Source: Planctomycetota bacterium (GTDB taxonomy: Bacteria > Planctomycetota > Planctomycetia > Pirellulales > Pirellulaceae). Taken from it: DNA of 11,226 nucleotides. A model generated the notes under the pieces. That model ran no database searches. It saw only the letters and a list, made by a program, of their open reading frames with translations, and had not been told where the DNA came from. Both the position numbers and the translations under genes were made by a program. Below are positions 1 through 5,739 of this stretch, one piece after another (positions within the stretch are counted from its first letter, which is position 1; each line of letters opens with the position of its first letter). The stretch is from NCBI GenBank assembly GCA_024277285.1, contig JAJRVM010000231.1, positions 1-11,226 of the forward strand. Direction: 5' to 3'.

Positions 1-2
1 AA

Positions 3-130
3 GCTCTCCGCCGGGCCTGTCCCGGCCGGGAGCACGACTGGTCAGCTACCAAGCTGACTCTTTCCTTACGTCGGTCGAGCTCAAGACTTGCCATCAATCG
101 CCGCTTCGCCGAGACCGAAACAGGACGCGG
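3..130 (+). repeat. Long direct repeat, copy A, with GC-rich hairpin
   Basis: This segment recurs in the same orientation at 10232-10362. By hand alignment the first 49 bases match at 45 positions. The next ~80 bases match at roughly 70-75% with about 3 bases of gaps, and similarity fades after about 130. The first 31 bases form an imperfect hairpin: gctc at the 5' side pairs with gagc at the 3' side and gccggg pairs with cccggc, with a short loop. The stem is kept in both copies although several bases differ. There is no T-run after the stem, so a classic intrinsic terminator is not supported. A short open frame crosses it and stops at 55-57, giving a peptide like that read from copy B. It could be the 3' end of an upstream gene or a non-coding dispersed repeat; I favour the latter. 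Confidence 0.75.
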
Positions 131-413
131 CTTACGTTTCCCCTGTAGCTCACCAGTTGTGGCTCCGGCTGGGACAATTCACAAGTCGCCTTGGCCGATC
201 CCTGCTGATCCACTGGCGGTGCTGTTCGCGGCCGCACTCCCGTGAATGGTCGCGTAATTTTTTGCCCACGGTTTCTCCGGAAAGTCGACACGATGTGCAC
301 GAGTATTACCAACCTCGTCGGAGCCACGCTGCTCATGTCACTTCATGCACCGGCCGGTTTGGCAGCCGCCCATTGCCGCAAAGTGCACCCACGGGCGCGA
401 CCGTTCACGGTGT
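131..413. other. Intergenic stretch, no convincing gene
   Basis: This stretch lies between repeat copy A and the stop codon of the minus-strand propeller gene. I see no tRNA, no strong terminator and no recognisable protein domain. Weak similarity to the sequence after repeat copy B may continue to about 215, but I cannot align it reliably. A possible signal-peptide gene start on the plus strand at 293 is listed separately. Confidence 0.5.
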
Positions 414-580
414 CTATTCCCCTTCAGTCTGCCGCGCCGCCGGCTTGGCGTCCGCAGCCAGCCGGCCATCACCTAGGCACAACACGTGGCCGTCAACGGT
501 TGTCAGGTACAATCGACCGTTTGCCGCCGCGAGTGCGTCAAACCGAGGCGGTGAATCCAGCGGATAGTCCTGCAGCGTAG
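293..580 (+). pseudogene. Possible truncated secreted-protein start
   Basis: An ATG at 293 is preceded by ggaaag at 279-284 with 8 bases between. It encodes a peptide resembling a signal sequence: a short N-region, a hydrophobic stretch with VGATLLMSL, and an Ala-rich possible cleavage site near residues 24-27. After about 40 codons the frame runs antisense into the well-supported propeller gene (C-terminus at 414). The remaining residues are Pro/Arg-rich and look like shadow translation. If real, this is only the 5' stub of a former secreted gene cut off just before 414. It may equally be chance, since a GC-rich stretch can mimic a signal peptide. Confidence 0.25.
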
Positions 581-3500
581 TTCCATCAACGGTGGAAATC
601 ACGCGCAGCTTTCCACCTCGCTCGCCAGCGAATAGCGGCGTCGAGCGAAGTGCACCGTCCGGCAGTCCGGCGACGACCAACGCTTTGTCGGCCCGCAACA
701 TCGCGCGCACCAAAAACGGCACGGTCGTCGCCCAGCGAAACTTTACTTTGAACTTACGTGGACCGCGCTGCGGATAGTCGCGCACAGCGCGTTTATAGTC
801 GGGTGGCCCGGTCACCAGTTGATCGGCCCGGTCAGTGGCGAACAGATGGTAGGCTTGTGCACCCGCGCCCCGCGGGCGCGACGACTCGCGTGCGAACCCG
901 TATACCGAGGTATCGTCAAGAACCAGCAGACGGCCTGCCGGAGCCTCACGGCCAGCAAAGCGCCAGCCGATGTAGCCGCTGTAGAAATGATCGCCGAAGA
1001 TCCAGTAGTTTCTGTGCCACCAGTCGTTGTTCAGGAATCCCCCCGGACTGTACAGATGCTGTTTTGACTCACGTGTCTGTAGACTGAGAGGATCGAAGCC
1101 AAGGCGGCGCATATAAACAAGCTCGCTGTCGCTCGACAGAATATCTGGCAATGCACCGGGCATCTCGAACATCATCGGCTCGTCCGGTTGTTCGCCCGTT
1201 TCCGGCTCCCGGCTGTAGAGTCGTCTCTCGGCCAGCTTCCTGCCGGTTCGCAGATCAATTCGGGAGACGTAGATTCCCGAATCGACGAACGAGGATCTGC
1301 CCGCCACACAATAGACCATGCCATCCTTAACGAGCACGCTGCCATGTACGGGCCAAACCGATTCGAGTTGCCCAAAGGCGACCAAACGCCGATCTGCCGG
1401 CGCCGCGCGACGACGCCAAATGAGCTGGCCATCGCTGGCACGGAGACAATAGACGTGGCCGTCCGCCGATCCAAACACGACCCGTCCTTGCGAGACCGTC
1501 GGTGGCGAGTCGATCCGGCCGCCGGCCGTGTATTGCCAAAGCGAGTCGCCACGCTTCGAGTCCAGTGCATGGACCGTGTGCGTGTCGACACTCGCAACGA
1601 AGAGCCGACCGTCGGCGATTACGGGGCTGCTGAGCTGCCCTACCAACTTGTGCTGCCATATCTTCGCAAGCCGGTTCGCAATTTTTGTCGCGGTGCCACC
1701 AGTACGCGCGACGTCGTGCCGATAGGTCGGCCAATCACGGTGGTCATTGTGAGCCGCCTTGCCACTCTCCCCTGCTTCGGTCGTAGACCGCGCAAGGGCA
1801 TAGGCCGGCCCCCGCTCAACACGTCCCTCCTCGGGAATCGTCGCCGGTAGTTTCCGAGTGGGCGACTCGGGCGCGAGTGCGTTGAAACCGCTCAGCTTGG
1901 CCTCGATGAAACAGGCGCAGGAATGGGGTGGCGTGTACAGCAGGCCATTGCAAGGCAGAACACCGAATCGGCAAATGCCGCGCGTCCAATGATGCCGAAA
2001 CGACTCGCCCGTCTGAAAGTCAATGAACTCGACGCCCGTGCGTCCCGTCACCAAAAACCGAGTGGTGGCTCGATTGCGGTGACAGCGATGATGCGGCATC
2101 GTCGTCTCGTAAGCTTTGGACGTATCTATCCGACGTTTAATCTCCCCCGTGTGTAGATCACGGCCCGCCGTAAAGTCCGGTCCCTGCCGTGCCCGCGTTT
2201 GGCCAACCCAAACAAGACCGTCGTTCACAAACACATCGACCGGTGTGTAATATGATTCGGCACAGATGCAACTCCACAACGCCTTGCCATCGTCAGCCGA
2301 ATAGGCCATCAAATCACCGGGCGCAGCAGCGTCGGCCAACCACCCTGGCAAACGCTGGCCGGTCACTTCGTCCATGTTGGTCGCCTTTTGTGGACTACGG
2401 TCAGCACACAGCACAACGTCGTCGCAGACAACCAGTGTCGGCGCGCGCCATACAAACCGTTTTCGCGGCCCTGCATACGCGGTCCGCCAAAGCTCGCGGC
2501 CCGTTTCCGCGTCCAAACCCACGACCGCTTCACCATCGGTGTAAAAGGCGCCACCCGAGCCCACGGCCAGCGTTCCCGACAGCGCGCGAGCATTGGGGTT
2601 CTTCCATACGACGCGCCCAGTGGCAGCATCCAGGACCGTAATCCCCGCCCCGGCTGGTGCCGCCGATTCCAGGTTGGCACCTCGTCGAGCCACGACCCCG
2701 GCAGCCACAAGAAACAATCGCCCGTTGTGATACAGAATCTCGCCCGTACCTTCGGTTCCTTCGTAGGTCATGACCGGCTGGCCAGTGGCCGCGTCGAGCG
2801 CCGTGACCGGCGCACGTGCGCCAAGCGTGACGTAGACGCGCTGGCCAGATGCCACCAGCCGCCGCGAAATCTCCGGCGGACTCTTGTAAAGGCCACCAGG
2901 ATGGGCGTCCCAATTGGGAATCGGTCGTTTCCAGAGCGGCACGCCGCTGAACGCATCACGTGCCAAGACACACCACTGCGCAGGTAGTGCGGTCGATGCG
3001 GCCGGAGCCTCGTCGACGATACAGAATAATCGCCCACTGGCCGACACTACGGCACTGACGCTGGCATTCTCATGGCTCCGCGCGTGCCGAGGCCCGGCAA
3101 GCCACTGCATATGATACGGCGGCGCAACCACCGTGTCCTTAGAAACCGCGTTGTTGCTGGCGTCATAGAACGAGTGTGTCCAATCGTCGATCCCATCGCC
3201 ATGTGGCTTACGTGTCGTCGTCCACGTGTCCGCCTGGCGAACGTATGCCACGCCACCCGGCGCCAACACGCGGAGCATCTCGGGCATCGATACGCCGTGT
3301 GGATCCGCGCACACAATCAGATTCACGAGGTTATCGATGTACGGCAGTTTGGTACCCTGCCAACGCTCTATCGAGATCTTCCCGTACAGCCCAAGTGCCT
3401 GGATTCGTTCGCGCGCCTTGTGAACGTTGCTCGGGTCGACATCGAGACCATGCACCACATAGCTATCGTTGGCTCGCAACGCAGTGGTCAATTCGCCGTT

Positions 3501-3698
3501 GCCACAACCAAGATGGACCACTAGTCCACCTTTGACCCCCGTCAGTTCATAGATCGCGTCCGCTAGCGCTCGCGTTGCATCGCCCGTTTCCGCCGCCGCA
3601 ACGTCCATCGATGCCGTATGCGCCGCCAATACCAGCAGAAGTGGCATTCCACAGAATGCCACCCACATGGAACGAGCCAATAGCTTAATCGGTTTCAT
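414..3698 (-). CDS. Exported methyltransferase-like / PQQ-type beta-propeller fusion protein
   Basis: The 1094-residue product starts with a signal peptide (positive N-region, hydrophobic core around 18-27, Ala-rich cleavage region near 34-36). Residues about 40-160 resemble a class I SAM-dependent methyltransferase: VVHLGCGNGEL (60-70) is motif I, GLDVD (84-88) carries the acidic residue, NLIVCAD (126-132) and LAPGG (145-149) follow in the right order. A DDWTH motif (171-175) opens the rest, which is rich in PQQ/quinoprotein-type blades (V.ALDA.TG..LW patterns). A second propeller seems to begin at DWPTYRHD (from 655). A Cys-Ala-Cys motif sits at 594-596. The start is supported by gggaaga on the minus strand (3711-3705), six bases from the ATG. 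PQQ binding and methyl transfer are unproven: SAM is not expected outside the cytoplasm, so the first domain may bind something else or be structural. Propeller identity is firm, function unknown. Confidence 0.88.
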   Translation of the reverse strand: MKPIKLLARSMWVAFCGMPLLLVLAAHTASMDVAAAETGDATRALADAIYELTGVKGGLVVHLGCGNGELTTALRANDSYVVHGLDVDPSNVHKARERIQALGLYGKISIERWQGTKLPYIDNLVNLIVCADPHGVSMPEMLRVLAPGGVAYVRQADTWTTTRKPHGDGIDDWTHSFYDASNNAVSKDTVVAPPYHMQWLAGPRHARSHENASVSAVVSASGRLFCIVDEAPAASTALPAQWCVLARDAFSGVPLWKRPIPNWDAHPGGLYKSPPEISRRLVASGQRVYVTLGARAPVTALDAATGQPVMTYEGTEGTGEILYHNGRLFLVAAGVVARRGANLESAAPAGAGITVLDAATGRVVWKNPNARALSGTLAVGSGGAFYTDGEAVVGLDAETGRELWRTAYAGPRKRFVWRAPTLVVCDDVVLCADRSPQKATNMDEVTGQRLPGWLADAAAPGDLMAYSADDGKALWSCICAESYYTPVDVFVNDGLVWVGQTRARQGPDFTAGRDLHTGEIKRRIDTSKAYETTMPHHRCHRNRATTRFLVTGRTGVEFIDFQTGESFRHHWTRGICRFGVLPCNGLLYTPPHSCACFIEAKLSGFNALAPESPTRKLPATIPEEGRVERGPAYALARSTTEAGESGKAAHNDHRDWPTYRHDVARTGGTATKIANRLAKIWQHKLVGQLSSPVIADGRLFVASVDTHTVHALDSKRGDSLWQYTAGGRIDSPPTVSQGRVVFGSADGHVYCLRASDGQLIWRRRAAPADRRLVAFGQLESVWPVHGSVLVKDGMVYCVAGRSSFVDSGIYVSRIDLRTGRKLAERRLYSREPETGEQPDEPMMFEMPGALPDILSSDSELVYMRRLGFDPLSLQTRESKQHLYSPGGFLNNDWWHRNYWIFGDHFYSGYIGWRFAGREAPAGRLLVLDDTSVYGFARESSRPRGAGAQAYHLFATDRADQLVTGPPDYKRAVRDYPQRGPRKFKVKFRWATTVPFLVRAMLRADKALVVAGLPDGALRSTPLFAGERGGKLRVISTVDGTTLQDYPLDSPPRFDALAAANGRLYLTTVDGHVLCLGDGRLAADAKPAARQTEGE

Positions 3699-3727
3699 CA
3701 GCGATCTTCCCTTTCACTCTCAAGATA

Positions 3728-3740
3728 CCATCTAAGATGG
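3728..3740. promoter_or_regulatory. Short perfect palindrome upstream of the propeller gene
   Basis: The arms ccatct and agatgg flank a single central base, giving a 13-bp perfect inverted repeat 30-42 bases upstream of the propeller gene start at 3698. It lies between the Shine-Dalgarno sequence and the REP hairpin. Such position and symmetry fit an operator for a dimeric regulator, but no regulator gene is in the window and a 6-bp arm can occur by chance. Confidence 0.25.
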
Positions 3741-3768
3741 GCCGTGGCTACGATGTGCTCGCGCCGTA

Positions 3769-3809
3769 GGGTGTGTCAAACTCGCTGATCAAGCGAGCGC
3801 AGGCACACC
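3769..3809. repeat. REP-type hairpin, copy 1
   Basis: The left arm (3769-3786) begins gggtgtgtcaa and ends ctcgct. After a 5-base loop (gatca) the right arm (3792-3809) reads agcgagcgcaggcacacc. The inner stem ctcgct/agcgag and the outer stem ggtgtg/cacacc pair perfectly, separated by an asymmetric internal bulge. The same arms recur in the same orientation at 8031-8100, and similarity continues a few bases past the right arm (gaat.cgg). It lies just 3' of a RAYT C-terminal relic, the usual arrangement of REP elements with the transposase that mobilises them. Confidence 0.85.
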
Positions 3810-4178
3810 AGAATACGGACCGCAGCTTCGCACAACGTTCCATTTCCTACTCACGACGTTCCGGTTTGCGCCAACCGGGTGTCGAATCCGTGCCTCCCCA
3901 TAGGATGTCGTAATCGCCTGCGACGACGCACCGATGAAACGACGACCATGGCCAATCACAAACACGGGATACCAGGGCGTATTTGCCACGCACTCGCCCG
4001 TTCGGCCGAACCTGATCGCCATGACGCGTTGCAAAATCACCGGCGCTGGCTGGCTTGCAGTGATCTGCAGACGAGGATGCCCAGTCGGCAAGGGCGCCGC
4101 AGCGTTCACCTGGACGCTCAGCAACAGCCAATATAAGAAACCGACACGAACCGATTGCTTTAGAAACGGTCTATCCAT
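3789..4178 (-). pseudogene. Decayed secreted-protein gene, 5' end intact, chimeric 3' end
   Basis: The ATG at 4178 has aggac on the minus strand with AGGA at 4190-4187, 8 bases upstream. The first ~27 residues form a good signal peptide: positive residues, hydrophobic FLYWLLLSV, and a VNA cleavage motif ending near residue 26. Mature sequence starts AAPLPTGHPRLQI, which I cannot assign to a family. The open frame has 129 codons but its last part is read out of frame through a RAYT relic (3847-3978) and ends inside REP copy 1. The simplest reading is a secreted gene whose 3' part was replaced or lost when the RAYT-REP tail arrived. The breakpoint is probably near 3979. A short chimeric protein could still be made. 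Confidence 0.5.
3847..3978 (-). pseudogene. RAYT (REP-associated tyrosine transposase) C-terminal relic
   Basis: In the minus-strand frame ending at the TAG at 3847-3849, the peptide ALVSRVCDWPWSSFHR followed by a VVAGDY...WGG stretch is characteristic of the C-terminal part of IS200-like REP-associated transposases (Y1_Tnp/TnpA_REP family), where DWPWSSFHRY...DWGG is typical. Only about 43 residues are recognisable. The HUH motif and catalytic tyrosine region of a full protein (usually around 150-230 residues) are not found upstream, so it cannot be active. REP copy 1 follows within about 40 bases of the stop. Upstream of 3978 the frame stays open but I see no transposase similarity. It overlaps, in another frame, the chimeric open frame that starts at 4178. 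Confidence 0.7.
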
Positions 4179-4340
4179 TAAATAGGTCCTGACGCGAGCA
4201 GGGAGTCTAGAGGTAAGAGCAGAAATGTGAGAGCGAGAAAATACGGGGCGTTTGACTATTTCGGAAGAACTCTTGCATTCCTCGATGCACCCATTTTACA
4301 TCCTCCAACTCGAACAAGGTAGAATGTCGTACCACATACT
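4179..4340. other. Divergent intergenic region, no gene seen
   Basis: This A/T-richer stretch separates the minus-strand secreted stub from the rtcA leader. I see no coding sequence, tRNA or rRNA. It contains the likely promoter area for rtcA and the ribosome-binding site of the stub. Confidence 0.5.
4295..4325 (+). promoter_or_regulatory. Weak candidate sigma-70-like promoter for rtcA
   Basis: A tttaca hexamer at 4295-4300 and tagaat at 4320-4325 each differ at one position from the consensus boxes. The spacer is 19 bases, longer than ideal. Use of this promoter would give a leader of about 210 bases that contains all the inverted repeats before rtcA. Another -35-like ttgact at 4252 has no acceptable -10 partner. 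Promoter calls in planctomycetes from sequence alone are unreliable. Confidence 0.22.
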
Positions 4341-4519
4341 AGAACGGTTCTCAGGCTACGTGTGGCTCGCTACGTAGCCTGGGATTCCATCCCGGGCATG
4401 GGAAACGCTATGTCGGCAAGAAACCCTCTATCGCCAAGACAACCGTCCCGGCTCAATCGTTCGGCAATAGAAATTTGCATGGAGAGGCAACGTTGTCCAT
4501 GCTTGGGAAAGCTTCCCGA
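4341..4519 (+). promoter_or_regulatory. Inverted-repeat-rich leader of rtcA
   Basis: Several inverted repeats are packed here: agaac/gttct (4341-4351); caggctacgt/acgtagcctg, a perfect 10-bp stem with a 10-base loop (4352-4381); gggat/atccc with a 3-base loop (4381-4393); gcatgga/tccatgc, a perfect 7-bp stem enclosing the palindrome caacgttg (4477-4502); and an imperfect ttgggaa/ttcccgaa stem (4503-4520). The last ends about 23 bases before the rtcA start codon. They could be a structured 5' leader, a small RNA, or operator sites. It does not fold as a tRNA by eye and I recognise no known riboswitch. Confidence 0.45.
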
Positions 4520-4542
4520 ACCACAATCCGGAAACCCAATCC

Positions 4543-5640
4543 ATGACGCACCAACTTCTAACTATCGACGGCGCTCAAGGCGAAGGGGGTGGACAAATCC
4601 TACGATCGTCCCTGGCGCTTTCGCTCGTCACCGGTCGACCGTTCGAGATCAAGAATATCCGTGCCAATCGCTCGCGGCCTGGGTTGCGACGTCAACATCT
4701 GACCGCTGCTTCGGCGGCGGCCGAAGTCGGGCAAGCCGATATGCAAGGTGCCGAACTCGGTTCGCCCCACCTGTGTTTTCGCCCCGAACGCGTGCGGGCG
4801 GGCAACTATGCATTTCAAGTTGGCACCGCCGGCAGTGCCACGCTCGTACTCCAGACCGTGCTACCGTCACTGCTGCTGACCGAAGGTGACTCGCAACTGA
4901 CGTTGGAAGGCGGCACGCACAACCCACTGGCACCACCTTTCGATTTCCTGGCCGAAGCGTATCTTCCCTTGATCAACCGCATGGGCCCAGCGGTCACGGC
5001 TCGGCTTGTTCGGCCCGGTTTTTTTCCGGCAGGCGGTGGCCGAATCGAAGTGCACATCTCACCCACACAACAACTTAGCCGTCTGGAAATCCTTCAACGT
5101 GGCCCGATTACGGCACGCCGAGTCCGCGCCTTGATCGCACATCTGCCACGGCATATTGCCGAGCGTGAGTGCGAGGCAATCGCCCATTCCACCGGCTGGG
5201 ATCGACGCTGTTTTGCCGTCGAAGAATGTGCTAACTCACTCGGTCCAGGCAATGTCGTGCTAATTGCAATAGAATCGGCACATGTGACCGAGATGTTCAC
5301 CGGATTCGGCCGAAAGGGCCTAAAAGCGGAACGCGTAGCGAAGGCAACGCTGCGCGAGGCGCAAGCGTATGTGGATTCCCAAGTCCCGATCGGCGATCAG
5401 TTGGCCGATCAGCTAATGTTGCCATTGGCCATCGGGTGTTATCAGGGTTCTGGCGGCGGCGTGTTTCAAACGATGGCGCTGACACCGCACAGCACAACTC
5501 ACCTGAACGTGATTCGGCAATTCCTGGACATCGAAGGCCACGTGAGTCCCGATGGCGATGGCCGCTACCTGGTACGCTTCGATAAAGCGCGGCGCTGGTC
5601 CGGCGTTTCGCTCACCCGAGGCAAACGTAGGATTGTTTGA
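4543..5640 (+). CDS. rtcA: RNA 3'-terminal phosphate cyclase
   Basis: RtcA converts an RNA 3'-phosphate to a 2',3'-cyclic phosphate with ATP through an enzyme-AMP intermediate, in the cytoplasm. The N-terminus has the family signature IDGAQGEGGGQILRSSLAL followed by a typical RPGLRRQHL segment, then GTAGSATLVLQTVLP and a GGTHNPLAPP segment, and FFPAGGG near 160-170. The catalytic histidine is probably H316 in HSTTHLNVIRQFL, judged by alignment from memory with E. coli His309. Most relatives have Asn where this protein has H320. At 365 residues it is slightly longer than the ~340 usual, through a basic C-terminal tail. The ATG at 4543 starts directly before the conserved domain; a weak ccggaaa lies about 10 bases upstream. 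No rtcB or rtcR is in the window. No signal peptide. It is followed after 99 bases by the lyase gene on the same strand. Confidence 0.95.
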   Translation: MTHQLLTIDGAQGEGGGQILRSSLALSLVTGRPFEIKNIRANRSRPGLRRQHLTAASAAAEVGQADMQGAELGSPHLCFRPERVRAGNYAFQVGTAGSATLVLQTVLPSLLLTEGDSQLTLEGGTHNPLAPPFDFLAEAYLPLINRMGPAVTARLVRPGFFPAGGGRIEVHISPTQQLSRLEILQRGPITARRVRALIAHLPRHIAERECEAIAHSTGWDRRCFAVEECANSLGPGNVVLIAIESAHVTEMFTGFGRKGLKAERVAKATLREAQAYVDSQVPIGDQLADQLMLPLAIGCYQGSGGGVFQTMALTPHSTTHLNVIRQFLDIEGHVSPDGDGRYLVRFDKARRWSGVSLTRGKRRIV

Positions 5641-5729
5641 AGCCCGCACCAGCAGAGACTCCGCCAATTTGACGCCGACGATCAGCAGCGATATGGTTGA
5701 GGCATTCACCAACGCGTAACCGCCTGCCC

Positions 5730-5739
5730 GGAGCTCCCC
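5730..5739 (+). promoter_or_regulatory. Ribosome-binding site fixing a GTG start
   Basis: GGAG at 5730-5733 lies six bases before the GTG at 5740, and the encoded signal peptide begins right there. This makes GTG the likely start of the lyase gene. Confidence 0.6.

Noticed and set aside
3..33. Intrinsic terminator at the GC-rich hairpin of the long repeat
   Set aside because: The stem is strong but no T-run follows on either strand, and copy B is inside an open reading frame.
1188..1850. 220-codon open frame on the plus strand
   Set aside because: It lies antisense within the propeller gene, which has a clear domain structure, signal peptide and ribosome-binding site; the translation has low-complexity Arg/Pro-rich shadow character.
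4341..4520. tRNA or CRISPR array in the rtcA leader
   Set aside because: The stems do not form a cloverleaf with a T-loop GTTCGAAT-like sequence, and the inverted repeats differ from one another with no regular repeat-spacer pattern.
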